64,000 nucleotides of DNA from an uncultured Elusimicrobium sp. (lineage in GTDB: Bacteria > Elusimicrobiota > Elusimicrobia > Elusimicrobiales > Elusimicrobiaceae), in contig CADBRU010000018.1 in assembly GCA_902797165.1 (NCBI GenBank), positions 34,273 to 98,272 on the forward strand, written 5' to 3'. Position 1 is the first letter of the stretch; every line of letters begins with the position of its first letter. The notes beneath the pieces were generated by a model that did no database searches, was not told where the DNA came from, and saw nothing but the letters and a program-made list of their open reading frames with translations. Both the position numbers and the translations under genes were made by a program. Positions 1 to 9,655 of the stretch are shown piece by piece.

Positions 1-2267
1 CCCACCGGGAGCAAGGCAGGATAACTGTCCACTCCGAACGTAATCTCAGGTGTACCGCCTTCCTCTTTATAGATGTTGACAATAACTTCAATATCATCTG
101 AAGGTTTATATTTACTGTCAAAAGCCAAGTCTGCCTCAATATCTAACGGGCGTACAATGGAATTTGCAGTAATATTAAACCCGGCCCAAGGACATGCCTT
201 CTTGACGGCTTTACCGTCAGATACAGGTTCTTCCACGTATAGATTCATGAAGTCTGCAAACTGCATCGGCATGACATCCATGGGAGGCAAACCGTAACGG
301 CCGTTTGCCATTTTGTTTTTCATGATATAACCTTCTATCATGATCGGATGCAATTTGGCAAAAATTTCTTTACCTTTTCCGCCCGTTTCACGGTCTAACA
401 CGGTAGTGACATCCCGTTCATACAAGGCATGATTAAAGGTATCTCCTTTTGCCACATAAATCACACAGCCTCCGTACACACCGGAACCAATCTCTGAGTA
501 AGCATCCCCAAGGTCATTGGGCGATATGATGGCTCTACCCGGCTCACCCGGAGTAAGATCTACTTGCGTACCATTCGGTCTATAGGCTCTGGTATAAACT
601 CTCTTAGCGTATGCAGTTTGGACCACATCACCTCTGTATTCGCCGTTTTGGTCCAATACCTCACGTTCCAGTTTATACTTATTGCCTTTTCTGCTGCGCA
701 TATCAGTATCACCGCCACCGGAAACGGCACGGCCTTTGTTTTGATACACATACGGAGAACACAACGGTTTCTTGTTACCCAAACTATCTTCGATTTCCAT
801 GTTCTCCACGATCACAGCATGGTAAGCATGTTTCCATTTGGCGGCTTTTCCTTCACCTACTACTTTGAAGGTTTTGTTGATGATTAACTTATCACAACCA
901 TATGCAGCCACCGCACGGGTAATTCCTTCGAATTTACCTTGATACCCGTCAATACAATTGCGGCGAACGCCCCAACGGCTTAAGGCACCATGGCCCGGTT
1001 CACCATCTACCCATTTATTCTTGTCATTGCCGTCGAAGCCACCGTTTTTACAGGTATTCTTAAATGCGTCTTCACTCTTACAGGCTAATTCGGTCGCGTG
1101 TGTGGAACAATACTCTTCCATAGTAATGAAGTTAGCATCTTCACCAAACACTTTACAACCGCCCGGGGTTCCGGGAGTAGCCGGTTGAGGACCGCCTTTA
1201 CCCATAGACCAGTCATCCGTACCGGTAGCCCAACAACTCAGGTATCCGGATAACCAACCGAACAAATCACCGATAATCTTGGCAATACCATCGGCTAACG
1301 GTTTGCGGAACAAGAAATATTTCCATTTCCATTTTTCCATTTCTTGTTGCTTCATCATGTCAAACCACCACGGTTGCAACGGTTTGGCACTGAAGGTACG
1401 GTTCATCGGACCGGAGCCGCCACCTGCGGCAAAGACGCCATCGCCTAAACCGCCTAATTTGCGGTTTTCGATGGGGCTATACAGAGCGTCTTTAATAGCC
1501 AACGTAGCATCGGCTTTGCCCATGGCTTCACGAGAAGCACGTGCTTGGGCCGCACTACCTTGACCACCGAAATAAGAACGAGACGGATTAGCCGCGCCGC
1601 GTAACGGAGTCAAAGAAACCGGTTTCGTACCGCTCTTAGGAGCAGGACCCGAATTTTCTCTGGCCGCCGCTTTCAAGTTCGCACCGCCGAAACGGCTGCC
1701 GATACCGCCACCACCGCGGGCATTAAGAGAAGCACCGCGCAATTCATTGATCTTGGTCGGGTTCGGAGTCCGTTGGAAAGCCGCACGGGTTGCTGCCGGG
1801 GCTTCTTTGCGATACGTCGGCGTCACCGGTTGGCGGGACGGCCGAGAAGGCGGGACATAATCGTCAATATCGTCGTGCATGGCCGCCTGACGAGTAGGTT
1901 CTTCTTCCCCTAAGCGTTTAATTAAACTCATGGGATCCAAACCCGTCACTTGGGCAATTTCACCATCTCCCATACCGGGGTCATACGCGAAACGTTCCGG
2001 GGTGAAGTCATCTTGTACTAAACCCGGAGTAACAGAGGTACCGTCATCTACTGTACCGCTGTATTGATACAAAAACGGCAACATCAGCAAGGCCGCCGCG
2101 CCGGCAACCAAGAACGGAGCATCACGGCGCGTACGCTCAAAGAGCGTCTTTTTCGGTTTGCCATTGGAGCCGATTTTGGACGCACGTTTAGAGAACGGAT
2201 TAAAAGCAGGCTTGCTGTTTTTAATCTTATCGCTGAACGTGAATGAATCTTTTTTGTTCTCAGACAT
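1..2267 (-). CDS. Large membrane-anchored protein of unknown function (3' end outside window)
   Basis: The frame stays open from the ATG at 2267 to the window edge (755 codons visible), so the C-terminus is missing. An AAGGAG ribosome site lies a few bases upstream. A basic, lysine-rich N-terminus of about 48 residues is followed by one hydrophobic segment (about residues 50-68) and then a long Pro/Gly/Arg/Ser-rich stretch with the motif AFQRTPNPTKI, and a large C-terminal part with several cysteines. This predicts a cytoplasmic N-terminus and a periplasmic or surface body. The layout matches the neighbours at 2460-9554, and an RTP motif recurs in the next gene, so these look like one family or functional set. 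I recognise no family. It has its own promoter, separating it from the upstream operon. A role in the Tad appendage is inferred only from position. Confidence 0.75.
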   Translation of the reverse strand, partial: MSENKKDSFTFSDKIKNSKPAFNPFSKRASKIGSNGKPKKTLFERTRRDAPFLVAGAAALLMLPFLYQYSGTVDDGTSVTPGLVQDDFTPERFAYDPGMGDGEIAQVTGLDPMSLIKRLGEEEPTRQAAMHDDIDDYVPPSRPSRQPVTPTYRKEAPAATRAAFQRTPNPTKINELRGASLNARGGGGIGSRFGGANLKAAARENSGPAPKSGTKPVSLTPLRGAANPSRSYFGGQGSAAQARASREAMGKADATLAIKDALYSPIENRKLGGLGDGVFAAGGGSGPMNRTFSAKPLQPWWFDMMKQQEMEKWKWKYFLFRKPLADGIAKIIGDLFGWLSGYLSCWATGTDDWSMGKGGPQPATPGTPGGCKVFGEDANFITMEEYCSTHATELACKSEDAFKNTCKNGGFDGNDKNKWVDGEPGHGALSRWGVRRNCIDGYQGKFEGITRAVAAYGCDKLIINKTFKVVGEGKAAKWKHAYHAVIVENMEIEDSLGNKKPLCSPYVYQNKGRAVSGGGDTDMRSRKGNKYKLEREVLDQNGEYRGDVVQTAYAKRVYTRAYRPNGTQVDLTPGEPGRAIISPNDLGDAYSEIGSGVYGGCVIYVAKGDTFNHALYERDVTTVLDRETGGKGKEIFAKLHPIMIEGYIMKNKMANGRYGLPPMDVMPMQFADFMNLYVEEPVSDGKAVKKACPWAGFNITANSIVRPLDIEADLAFDSKYKPSDDIEVIVNIYKEEGGTPEITFGVDSYPALLPV

Positions 2268-2287
2268 AAGATTTCTCCTTATCGGTT

Positions 2288-2354
2288 TCCGCCTTATACA
2301 ACCAGGCGGATTTTACCACTGGGTCTTACCGGCCGCTCGGACACGGCAAGGCCG
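2288..2354 (-). promoter_or_regulatory. Leader with two stem-loops before the first large protein
   Basis: The predicted leader is about 150 nt long. It carries two inverted repeats: TCCGCC/GGCGGA (2288-2310), ending about 20 nt before the start codon and close to the ribosome site, and CGGCC/GGCCG (2330-2354). They may affect translation or mRNA stability. I looked for known riboswitch cores, including c-di-GMP-I, and saw none. Confidence 0.35.
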
Positions 2355-2426
2355 AAACAACTGCTACTACACTTCACGTCTGTTACAACTACAACAAATC
2401 TAAGGGCGCAATACCCCCATACTAAT

Positions 2427-2455
2427 ATTAAAAGAATATTTCCCCATTCTGTCAA
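2427..2455 (-). promoter_or_regulatory. Sigma70-type promoter TTGACA-17-TTTAAT
   Basis: On the minus strand TTGACA (2450-2455) is followed by exactly 17 nt and then TTTAAT (2427-2432). The stretch AAATAGGG just upstream of the -35 box also precedes the promoter at 9679-9684. The -35 box almost abuts the stop codon of the upstream gene (2460-2462), so this promoter restarts transcription for the gene beginning at 2267. Confidence 0.7.
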
Positions 2456-2459
2456 GACC

Positions 2460-4577
2460 CTATTTGTGTTTTTCCACCAATTGGATCAAGACGTCTTTTC
2501 CATCCACGTCAGAACTGGAGACTCTCCCGGACATGGTGGAGAAGAACGGATTCCACTCCGAGAAGTCCTTACCGGCATCTTCCACATCATTTTCGCCAAT
2601 AACCATATTGAAACTGGTAATGACCCCTTCTCTTTTCACGGTATCTACTAAACCTACCCCGGCATAATGTTTGGTAGAGGAAACCTCTCCGCACGTACCG
2701 AACATACTCTGGTAGGCAGATTTCAGTTTGTTTCTCCCGTTTGGATCTTCCCCACCTTTGCCGTAAATCTCAAAAAACTTGTCATTGTAATTAAACAACG
2801 CTTCACCGAAATCTTTCTTTTTATTCCCGAACGAATTGTTTGCGGCTGTTTGCTGCGGAATAGCAACCTCCGCCAATTCCTTTTGCTTACCCCCCAGTAT
2901 CCCTTCTTTTTCGGTTATTTCTGCCTGTAACTGCGCAATTAATGCCGTATCCGGTTCGGGCGCACTTTGGGCAGCGGCCAAAGCAGGTCTTAAATTATCG
3001 TCCAAGTCTCTATTTAAGGCCTCGATTTCATCCTGCAAACTTGCCACATAATCATCTGCGTCTTTTTTATTCTGTTCGGCCGTTTTTAACAGATCCAGTT
3101 GGGTATCATGTTTTGCAAGCAATTCTTCCAAAGCGCCGCATTTTTCGGTAAGGTCACTAGCATAATTCTGCAACTTATCTGCCGCGCAAAGACCCCGCTG
3201 CGGAGATTCGATTTTGCACAATTTGTTCATGGTCTTATAAATCTCGTCTATGGTCTTACAATGACCGACCAATGTTTTGGAAACGGCGGTATCGTTTTGG
3301 GCGTCTCCCAAATTGGCAATCCACTTTTGAATATCATTCAAATCTTTGGGACAACTCAAGGGAATATCTTTGCGCATTGCTTTGATTTTCGGAGTGGCCA
3401 TATTATCCAACACATCGCGAATATCTTCACTGGCGATTTTAACTTGTTCGCGGCATTCCTCATCAGAAAGTAACTGTTTATCTTCCATTTCAAAGGCAAC
3501 AGCAATCTCCTGCGGGCGGAAAATAGAACCCGACGTTTTGCCGTCAGCCGTATATATTTTGCCGGGAATGCTCATGGCCATATATCCGCCGGTGGCTAAT
3601 TGTTTTTTAAGCATTAACGGCTTTACTTCTTCGCCCAGAGAACTGTACAACCACACATAAGCCAAATCCCGCTCCGATTTATTTCCGGCGCTTAATCCGA
3701 CGGACATTTTAGTCAGTCCGGTAGATTGTTCCTTGCCTTTGTCCGGTGATTTTTGCAAAGAAATTTCGCGCATGCCGGCGGCTTTGCCGACCGGGACTGC
3801 AAACAAATTCACCGGGGCCGCGCCCACGATATCGGACTGTGCCAACATTTTGGCGGTATCTGCGGAATTGCCGACTCCGTTTTCCCGTTCGATTTCCGTG
3901 CGGGTTTGTAAGTCAGCGTCCGCACCGAAAAAGACTTCTTGTAAATTCTTTTGGGCTTGGGCTTCTTGAGCCTCTGCGCTCCAGCCTCTAGGGGTGCGTT
4001 GCAAAGCCGCGCGGGTGGCTTCTTCTTCCTCGTTAGGACGATAGGCCACCGCCCCCACCATAGCATCTGCCGCTTGCCCGTGCGCGCGTTTATAAGCGTT
4101 TACCGCACGCAAATTAAACAAATCCGAATTGCTGCTTTCCGCACTGCTGCCGGCAGAGGTTGCGCCGGCTTGCGTGGCTACTTGTTGCTTTTCAAGTGAG
4201 GATCGGCCGGTTTGAATATCTTCAAAACCGCCGTTACCGCCCTTGGCATAGAACAAAGAATTGTCCCTATTCTGCCACCCCATGCGCAGAGCACTGCCTA
4301 CACTTTGGTTTTGCACGTCTTCGGCAGACAAGCCAAACCGCGCCAATAAACCGCTTAACCCGGGAATACGCGCGGCCGGCACAAACAGTACAGTACCAAA
4401 CAGGAAGACAACAAGCAGCAGTAGCAACCATTTCTTTTTACCGCGGTGTTGCTCGGTATTTTTGGAAACTGTTTCCGCCTTGGCCGCCGCAGATTTGGAC
4501 GCAGACGAAGCCGCAACAGAAACGGAGGGTTTCTTTTGTTGTGGTGACTTATTGATTTTGTTATCTTCCTGTTTCAT
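2460..4577 (-). CDS. Membrane-anchored protein with coiled coil, unknown function
   Basis: I start at the ATG at 4577 (705 aa) because AGGGAG lies 5 nt upstream; the longer frame from 4604 would begin inside that ribosome site region. The N-terminal ~45 residues are Lys/Ser/Ala-rich, followed by a strong hydrophobic helix rich in Leu and Val. A glycine/serine-rich region and the motif ALQRTPRGWS come next, similar to AFQRTP in the following gene. The C-terminal half contains an Asp/Glu/Lys/Gln-rich coiled coil and scattered cysteines. It is the last gene of a five-gene operon starting at 9554. No family is recognised. An envelope location follows from the anchor; an appendage-related role is inference from context. 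Confidence 0.75.
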   Translation of the reverse strand: MKQEDNKINKSPQQKKPSVSVAASSASKSAAAKAETVSKNTEQHRGKKKWLLLLLVVFLFGTVLFVPAARIPGLSGLLARFGLSAEDVQNQSVGSALRMGWQNRDNSLFYAKGGNGGFEDIQTGRSSLEKQQVATQAGATSAGSSAESSNSDLFNLRAVNAYKRAHGQAADAMVGAVAYRPNEEEEATRAALQRTPRGWSAEAQEAQAQKNLQEVFFGADADLQTRTEIERENGVGNSADTAKMLAQSDIVGAAPVNLFAVPVGKAAGMREISLQKSPDKGKEQSTGLTKMSVGLSAGNKSERDLAYVWLYSSLGEEVKPLMLKKQLATGGYMAMSIPGKIYTADGKTSGSIFRPQEIAVAFEMEDKQLLSDEECREQVKIASEDIRDVLDNMATPKIKAMRKDIPLSCPKDLNDIQKWIANLGDAQNDTAVSKTLVGHCKTIDEIYKTMNKLCKIESPQRGLCAADKLQNYASDLTEKCGALEELLAKHDTQLDLLKTAEQNKKDADDYVASLQDEIEALNRDLDDNLRPALAAAQSAPEPDTALIAQLQAEITEKEGILGGKQKELAEVAIPQQTAANNSFGNKKKDFGEALFNYNDKFFEIYGKGGEDPNGRNKLKSAYQSMFGTCGEVSSTKHYAGVGLVDTVKREGVITSFNMVIGENDVEDAGKDFSEWNPFFSTMSGRVSSSDVDGKDVLIQLVEKHK

Positions 4578-4612
4578 AAAAACTCCCTGACAGTTAAATG
4601 TCAAACCGTCTC

Positions 4613-4873
4613 TTACTGGTTATAATCTACCACTCGGCTTTGCTGGTTGTACTCTTGAGTACGTCGTTGCTGTGCCAAGCGTTTTTTATAATCGTCTAAT
4701 CGTTGCTTGCGCTCTTGTGTGGCCAGTTGGCGGGCTTGCAAGTAAATCAGTTCCCGCTCCCCTTGCCGCATTTGGGCATTCGTATGGAAAACGACCACTA
4801 ACCACACGACTACCAAGCATACAAATAGGGTAACACCCAATACTTTGCGTAATGTTTTATCAATATTTGCCAT
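4613..4873 (-). CDS. Small membrane protein with coiled-coil tail
   Basis: This 86-aa protein has one N-terminal transmembrane helix (about residues 12-30, rich in Val/Leu) followed by a Gln/Arg/Lys-rich helix up to the C-terminus. AGGG lies about 8 nt before the ATG. It sits 9 nt after the stop of the 504-aa gene and 35 nt before the 705-aa gene, within the same operon. The shape, a single anchor plus an amphipathic tail, is typical of small scaffold or assembly subunits. No family is recognised and no function can be assigned. Confidence 0.7.
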   Translation of the reverse strand: MANIDKTLRKVLGVTLFVCLVVVWLVVVFHTNAQMRQGERELIYLQARQLATQERKQRLDDYKKRLAQQRRTQEYNQQSRVVDYNQ

Positions 4874-4882
4874 ACCAGTACC

Positions 4883-6397
4883 CTATTCCTCGGACTCCGG
4901 TTTTTCAAAACTACCGTCCTTAATAGAGGTTACTACTTCCTTACCAAAGCCGAATATGCCGCCTAATTGACCGCCCATACCCAAAATGTGCGACATAGAT
5001 CCGGGCTCAAGACCAAACCAACCGCCGATTTTGTCAGCAAGGCCTGTCATAAACGTAGCAACCTTATCCACAAAAGCCAAACCGATAATGCCCGCCATTA
5101 CTAATGCAAGCGCACCAAAGGTCCATGCCGGGCTGGCCTCTTGTTGACCGTATGCGACCCCATAAGCAATAGCAAAGCCAAGCAAAGTGGCGCAGAAAGC
5201 CCACATGGTCCCTGCCAAAATCCACGCACCCGCCATTCCATAGCCAGTGGATACCAATGCGGCAATTGTGAAAAATGCTCCAAGAACCATAGGTAATAAT
5301 GCAGCAAACATATTTAACAAATGAGTACGAGCCACTAAACGTTTGGTTCCTTCATCTTCAATATTTGCAGTGTTTTCTTGTACTGCTTCTTCCACGCTAT
5401 CAGCCGTATATTCCCCTTCGTCAAAATCACCCAAACTGCTTTTGCTTTCAAAAGCACCCGGATCATCGTAGGTAATGGTAGTACCGCGGGCACCCATAAA
5501 GGCGGTGGTAACGGCTTCGTTATCTGATTTGAAACGTTTTTTGGCCATTGCGGCAGAAGTTTTGGAAATAAATTTCAAATCATCCGCTTCTTTGGACATT
5601 TGGACATTTCCGCTACGGTGCGCTTTGAAATCATCGCGAGAAGGCTTATAGGACGGATCCCGGAAATTGTTGTTTGATTTCACAAAAGCCGCACTGCCGG
5701 TAGGCATAGAGCCGCTGAGCGCATTTACATCCGGCATATTGACAGGAGACACCGGGTTCGTTCCCACGGCCCCGTTAGCGACACGGCCCCCCGTAGAAGA
5801 AGAAGCGCTGCCACGAGAACCGAAAGAGGCAGAACTACCGCCGCCGGAGGCACGCGCCATGGTGGCAGAGGTTAACTTATTTACCTTATTACCGCCTTCC
5901 TCTTTTTCCCCTTCCGTACCGGCATTTTGTCCTTGTCCGTTGGCTTTGGTTTTAATAGCACCGCGCACATTGGCAGACGGATCATTTACCTCTCCGCCGC
6001 TTACGCCGCCCCCCAAATCAGTGGCTTCATTGCCGCCCATGCCCAGGCCTACTTCTCCGCGGCCTAAGGTGCGGCCGCTGAATTTCATGGCTTCCACATT
6101 GGCCACTGCGGCATCCCCGCCGTCAAATTGGCTGAGGAAGTCTTGTTCATCTTGGGCAGAGGCCAAGGCCAACTTGCCGGAAAAACTTTGTTCAATACCC
6201 GCATATTCGGCAGGTAAAGCGCCGTTTTGGTTAATAATATCGGCTATGCGGCGTACTTCGTGTTGATCCGGCACTTCCGGAGTTTGGAAGTAACTTGAGA
6301 CAGTCAATGCCAAACTGGTCAACATGACGCCCATCACAGCCACACGCATACCTGATACAGCCCCGGTACGGTTTTTCAAGATTTCTAAGATTTTCAT
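4883..6397 (-). CDS. Multi-pass membrane protein with low-complexity ectodomain, unknown
   Basis: The start is the ATG at 6397 (504 aa), since GGGAGG precedes it by 5 nt; an upstream ATG at 6409 belongs to that ribosome site. One N-terminal hydrophobic segment (about residues 17-36) leads into a Gly/Ser/Asn-rich region of about 250 residues. Then come three or four strongly hydrophobic helices (about residues 350-460) and a short tail rich in Gly and Phe. The C-terminal bundle resembles channel-like inner-membrane parts of secretion systems in general shape, but I cannot match it to a family. It is fourth in gene order... more exactly third of five genes reading from 9554, after the 473-aa gene (24-nt gap). 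Confidence 0.72.
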   Translation of the reverse strand: MKILEILKNRTGAVSGMRVAVMGVMLTSLALTVSSYFQTPEVPDQHEVRRIADIINQNGALPAEYAGIEQSFSGKLALASAQDEQDFLSQFDGGDAAVANVEAMKFSGRTLGRGEVGLGMGGNEATDLGGGVSGGEVNDPSANVRGAIKTKANGQGQNAGTEGEKEEGGNKVNKLTSATMARASGGGSSASFGSRGSASSSTGGRVANGAVGTNPVSPVNMPDVNALSGSMPTGSAAFVKSNNNFRDPSYKPSRDDFKAHRSGNVQMSKEADDLKFISKTSAAMAKKRFKSDNEAVTTAFMGARGTTITYDDPGAFESKSSLGDFDEGEYTADSVEEAVQENTANIEDEGTKRLVARTHLLNMFAALLPMVLGAFFTIAALVSTGYGMAGAWILAGTMWAFCATLLGFAIAYGVAYGQQEASPAWTFGALALVMAGIIGLAFVDKVATFMTGLADKIGGWFGLEPGSMSHILGMGGQLGGIFGFGKEVVTSIKDGSFEKPESEE

Positions 6398-6421
6398 AAT
6401 GCCTCCCATATATCCAAAATT

Positions 6422-7843
6422 TTAGTCCTTCTTTTCCGCACGTTCCGGCCAATAGAAGTTGGCTTTCTTATCAAATGCATTCATCGGCTTTTCTTTACTT
6501 TTTCCCCAATATTTGAACAAATCTTTTCTTTCCATACTGCTGCGGATATCTCCGACAACATCCAAGAACTCATTCATATTATCCTCTAACATCGGATGAT
6601 CTTTGAACTGTTTCTTGAAACCATTGACTTTTTTGTCCATTTCTTCGACTTGTTCTTTTAAGCGTTTCCGCGCTTTTATGACTTTAATAGCATGCACAAT
6701 CGGAATCCACCCCCAGCCATTATGAAGTTTTTCATATGACTCTTGCAATTTTTTGGCTTCTTCTTCCAAGGCGTCTCTCAATTTAGATTTTTCTTCCGCA
6801 AATTGCGTCAACAGTGCATTTTCACCAATTTTCCCCGGAACGGAAGCAACCTGTTCAAAATCAGAAGAACTGGCTCCGCCTGTAGTAACTTGCCCACCGA
6901 CAATCATGATTCCGTTATTGCCTCTTCCGGCTAAAGCAAACTGCGTTACCGCGTTGGCAGAGCGGTTACCGTCTTTGGCTAATTCAGCCGAGAATTTGAG
7001 GTATTGTTCTACTTCATCCTCTCCTTTTACACGATACTCTTTACCCGCTTCAATAACGGCATCGCGGCCGCCGTCATATTGGGCCGTACGCGGGGTGGTA
7101 CTTTGAATAGAAGGGCTGTCGGCTCCTTGCGGGGTTTGTACTTCGTTAGAGCGATTGACTCCGGTCGGGCGTAAACCTTCCGCACCGAATGAACCGCCAC
7201 CGGCACCGGCCATACCGCCATTACGGTCAAGTTGACCGATTTTGACCGGCTTACCGTCCGGCCCGATTAAACCTTCCGGACTTACCCCTTCGGGCAATTT
7301 CCCGGCCGAGGCTGCCGCACCGGCTTCTTGCTGCTTACTGGCAATCATGGCTTGCATATCGGCCATTTGTTGTTGCAAGGCGCTCAAATCTCCTTTGCCC
7401 GGGTTGCCGCTATCTACAAAACCTTTATTTCCCATGTTCAAGCCTGTATTTTGCGCACCGTCCATTTTATAGGCTTGCATAATTTCATCTGCATCATCAT
7501 TGGAAGGGTTAACCGGTTCGGGTTGCTTCATAGAGTCTTCTTCCATCAGTTGTAAAGAGCGTGATTGTTTGACCCGAATGGCAGAGCGAATTTCACCGCC
7601 GTCGGCATCTTGTGCATCAACATAGCCCACGCCGTGGTACATACCGCTGGTATTGCCGGTTACATAGACGTAATTGTCATCGTTGGATGAAAATGCCGTG
7701 TCCGGATTGACATCCGAAGAGCCGGTCATCATCATACCTACTCCGATGACCCCCACGGTGGTGGCGGCTAAAATGCCGGCGGTCTGCGCGGCGGAAAGCC
7801 CCCATTTGCCCGTGTTGTTTAAAATCATTTTAATTAAGTTCAT
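6422..7843 (-). CDS. Membrane-anchored low-complexity protein with C-terminal helices, unknown
   Basis: The gene encodes 473 aa, with AGGAGGC placed 4 nt before the ATG. A single hydrophobic segment (about residues 18-40, Ala/Gly/Val-rich) follows a short N-terminus. The middle is Gly/Gln/Ala-rich, including a Met/Gln coiled-coil stretch, and the last ~130 residues are a Lys/Glu-rich helical region. The motif VNRSNEVQTPQG lies in the low-complexity part. It is the second gene of the operon from 9554, 25 nt after the 561-aa gene. No family is recognised. The shared plan (anchor, disordered linker, C-terminal module) suggests it works with its neighbours in the envelope. Confidence 0.74.
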   Translation of the reverse strand: MNLIKMILNNTGKWGLSAAQTAGILAATTVGVIGVGMMMTGSSDVNPDTAFSSNDDNYVYVTGNTSGMYHGVGYVDAQDADGGEIRSAIRVKQSRSLQLMEEDSMKQPEPVNPSNDDADEIMQAYKMDGAQNTGLNMGNKGFVDSGNPGKGDLSALQQQMADMQAMIASKQQEAGAAASAGKLPEGVSPEGLIGPDGKPVKIGQLDRNGGMAGAGGGSFGAEGLRPTGVNRSNEVQTPQGADSPSIQSTTPRTAQYDGGRDAVIEAGKEYRVKGEDEVEQYLKFSAELAKDGNRSANAVTQFALAGRGNNGIMIVGGQVTTGGASSSDFEQVASVPGKIGENALLTQFAEEKSKLRDALEEEAKKLQESYEKLHNGWGWIPIVHAIKVIKARKRLKEQVEEMDKKVNGFKKQFKDHPMLEDNMNEFLDVVGDIRSSMERKDLFKYWGKSKEKPMNAFDKKANFYWPERAEKKD

Positions 7844-7868
7844 AATTGCCTCCTAAAATCGAATGATT

Positions 7869-9554
7869 CTACTTCTTACCTACTAATACCCAATTAGGCT
7901 CACTGGCCGTACCTGTATTATTGAACGTTCTTCCATCTTGCGTAGTTAATGTCATACCATTGTTGCTCAAGCGGCCATATACATTTCCGCCACCATACGA
8001 AATTTGGTCACCGTGACTACCACTATTATACGTGTTCCCGCCATAACCGTAACCGTTACCGCCATAACCACCATAGCCATAACCGCTGTTCATCTTGGCA
8101 TTTTCTCCGATTATATTAATGGCATTGGAAACATTAGCATCATTGTGTAATATCCAATCTACTTTCTTACTATCATCCCAACTGCCCCATTTTTTGGCGG
8201 CTCTCCCGTCCGTCGGCACAGCACTTAAATCAACGTTCACACTTTGACCGCCGATATTGATCGGAACAGTAGAAGAGGGTTTAACCGGTTCGGTCGGTTT
8301 TACAGGGGGCAGCAATCCGGACATAGGATCATAAGTTTCCATTTTTTGGTTATATTCTGCTAAGTTAGCTTGATATTGCATTTGTTGTTGCTGATAATTT
8401 TCCATAGCCTGCCCGTATGCTTTGTATTGATCCGTCGCTTGAAGACCACCTTCATAATAACCCGCGTTTTGTGCGCGTGCTTCCATTTGCCAAGCATTTA
8501 CGGAATTGGAAAGCATTTGCTGACCGACAGAAGTGGCTAAATTGATCGCCCCTTCCACGATCATGGTTAAAGCCTTTTCCCCTAATTCTTCCAAGAAACT
8601 CTTTTCTTCTTCTTGTTTATCCTCTTTTTCCGCATTTTCTTTGGCATTTTTTAAGGCATCATCCAGTCCGCTCAAACCCGGGGTGGCTATAGGAGCATTG
8701 GTATCTAAATTTAAGCCTTTGGCATCCCCTAAATTTACACCCGTGTCCGTAAAGGCCTTGCTCCCGTCAATAGTACCGCCTATCATGGCTTTTTTGGCGT
8801 TGGCCAATTTGTTATCTTTCAGACCCGCCGCGGCACGGCTTCCTTGTGAGACTTGATACAAAGCCTTCCGCGCATCCCCGCTACCCGGGCCCATAGCCGG
8901 GGCTTTATCATATCCTTTATTTTGGCTCTTAAAATTGGAAAAGTCACCGCGCGGACCGAAAGTACCACTCATGCCGGACCCTCTGCCGCCCCCTTTAAGG
9001 CTGGAACTGTTCAGTTTCTCCACTTGGGTTTTGGTGCCGCTGCCGCGTCCGCCGCGAGCGCCTGCGTAAGCACCGCTACTACCGCCGTAGCGGCCGTCCC
9101 GGTAATTATTGGCTCCGCCTTCTTCATTATGATCTTCGTCTTCGTCATCGGCTTCTTCTGCGTCTTCCGCTTGGCGGGCTGCCTTTTCTTCTTCGGAATA
9201 CAAACCGGTTGTCTTGACGTCTTGCATATCCGGGTATTTGGAAGCCAGTAAATATTGTTCCGCTTCATCACTGGAAAAAGGCATATTGGCTAAATCGTAA
9301 CCGCGAGATTCATAATCGGAGAAATTTTCCGGATCGGAAGAAGATGCCGCCGAACCTAAAAACAACAGGGCCACAAATCCCACTAAAACAATAGCGCCCC
9401 AGGTGTACGCTTGTTTACGGTCCATGGAATTTAATTTCTTCCAAGAACCTTTTAAGGCTACCAGCGGACTTTCTCGTTTTTCATTGGGTTTATCGGCAGA
9501 CTGTGTTTGTTTGCCCGCTTTCACCTTTGTTTTATTCTTAAATAAATTGAACAT
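7869..9554 (-). CDS. Membrane-anchored Gly/Tyr-rich protein, unknown
   Basis: First gene of a five-gene operon; 561 aa, with AAGGAGAG just before the ATG. A charged N-terminus of about 48 residues precedes one hydrophobic helix (about residues 50-68). Next come an acidic Glu/Asp segment, a Gly/Ser/Arg-rich linker, a helical region and a Gln/Tyr-rich segment. Near the C-terminus lies a tract of Gly-Tyr repeats, followed by a short ordered tail ending GKK. Such Gly/Tyr tracts are common in adhesive or fibre-forming surface proteins, but that reading is inference. The neighbouring TadE-like and Flp-like genes suggest a link to the Tad appendage. Confidence 0.74.
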   Translation of the reverse strand: MFNLFKNKTKVKAGKQTQSADKPNEKRESPLVALKGSWKKLNSMDRKQAYTWGAIVLVGFVALLFLGSAASSSDPENFSDYESRGYDLANMPFSSDEAEQYLLASKYPDMQDVKTTGLYSEEEKAARQAEDAEEADDEDEDHNEEGGANNYRDGRYGGSSGAYAGARGGRGSGTKTQVEKLNSSSLKGGGRGSGMSGTFGPRGDFSNFKSQNKGYDKAPAMGPGSGDARKALYQVSQGSRAAAGLKDNKLANAKKAMIGGTIDGSKAFTDTGVNLGDAKGLNLDTNAPIATPGLSGLDDALKNAKENAEKEDKQEEEKSFLEELGEKALTMIVEGAINLATSVGQQMLSNSVNAWQMEARAQNAGYYEGGLQATDQYKAYGQAMENYQQQQMQYQANLAEYNQKMETYDPMSGLLPPVKPTEPVKPSSTVPINIGGQSVNVDLSAVPTDGRAAKKWGSWDDSKKVDWILHNDANVSNAINIIGENAKMNSGYGYGGYGGNGYGYGGNTYNSGSHGDQISYGGGNVYGRLSNNGMTLTTQDGRTFNNTGTASEPNWVLVGKK

Positions 9555-9599
9555 ATTCTCTCCTTACTCATATATAAAAATCCACTCTTGCTGACCCGT

Positions 9600-9613
9600 T
9601 AGGCATTTGCCTA
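9600..9613 (-). promoter_or_regulatory. 14-bp palindromic element in the operon leader
   Basis: TAGGCA and TGCCTA form a near-perfect palindrome with a 2-nt centre, placed about 45 nt downstream of the predicted transcription start and about 45 nt before the start codon at 9554. It could be an operator for a dimeric regulator such as the NarL-type protein encoded at 11623-12318. That link is a guess. Confidence 0.3.
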
Positions 9614-9655
9614 CGCTCATACACAGAGTTTATTTTCGCACCATCTTATATCATT

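Noticed and set aside
2268..2460. Possible riboswitch (c-di-GMP type) in the 150-nt leader
   Set aside because: Stem-loops exist, but the conserved GCAAAGCC/GGxAGCC-type core was not found.
5667..6266. 199-aa plus-strand open frame
   Set aside because: It lies opposite the low-complexity part of the 504-aa minus-strand gene and is a by-product of Gly/Ser/Pro-rich codons; no ribosome site or promoter.
8030..8100. Short tandem-looking repeats, possible CRISPR
   Set aside because: They are codons for a Gly-Tyr tract in the 561-aa protein, not spaced repeats; no CRISPR array or cas gene is visible in the window.
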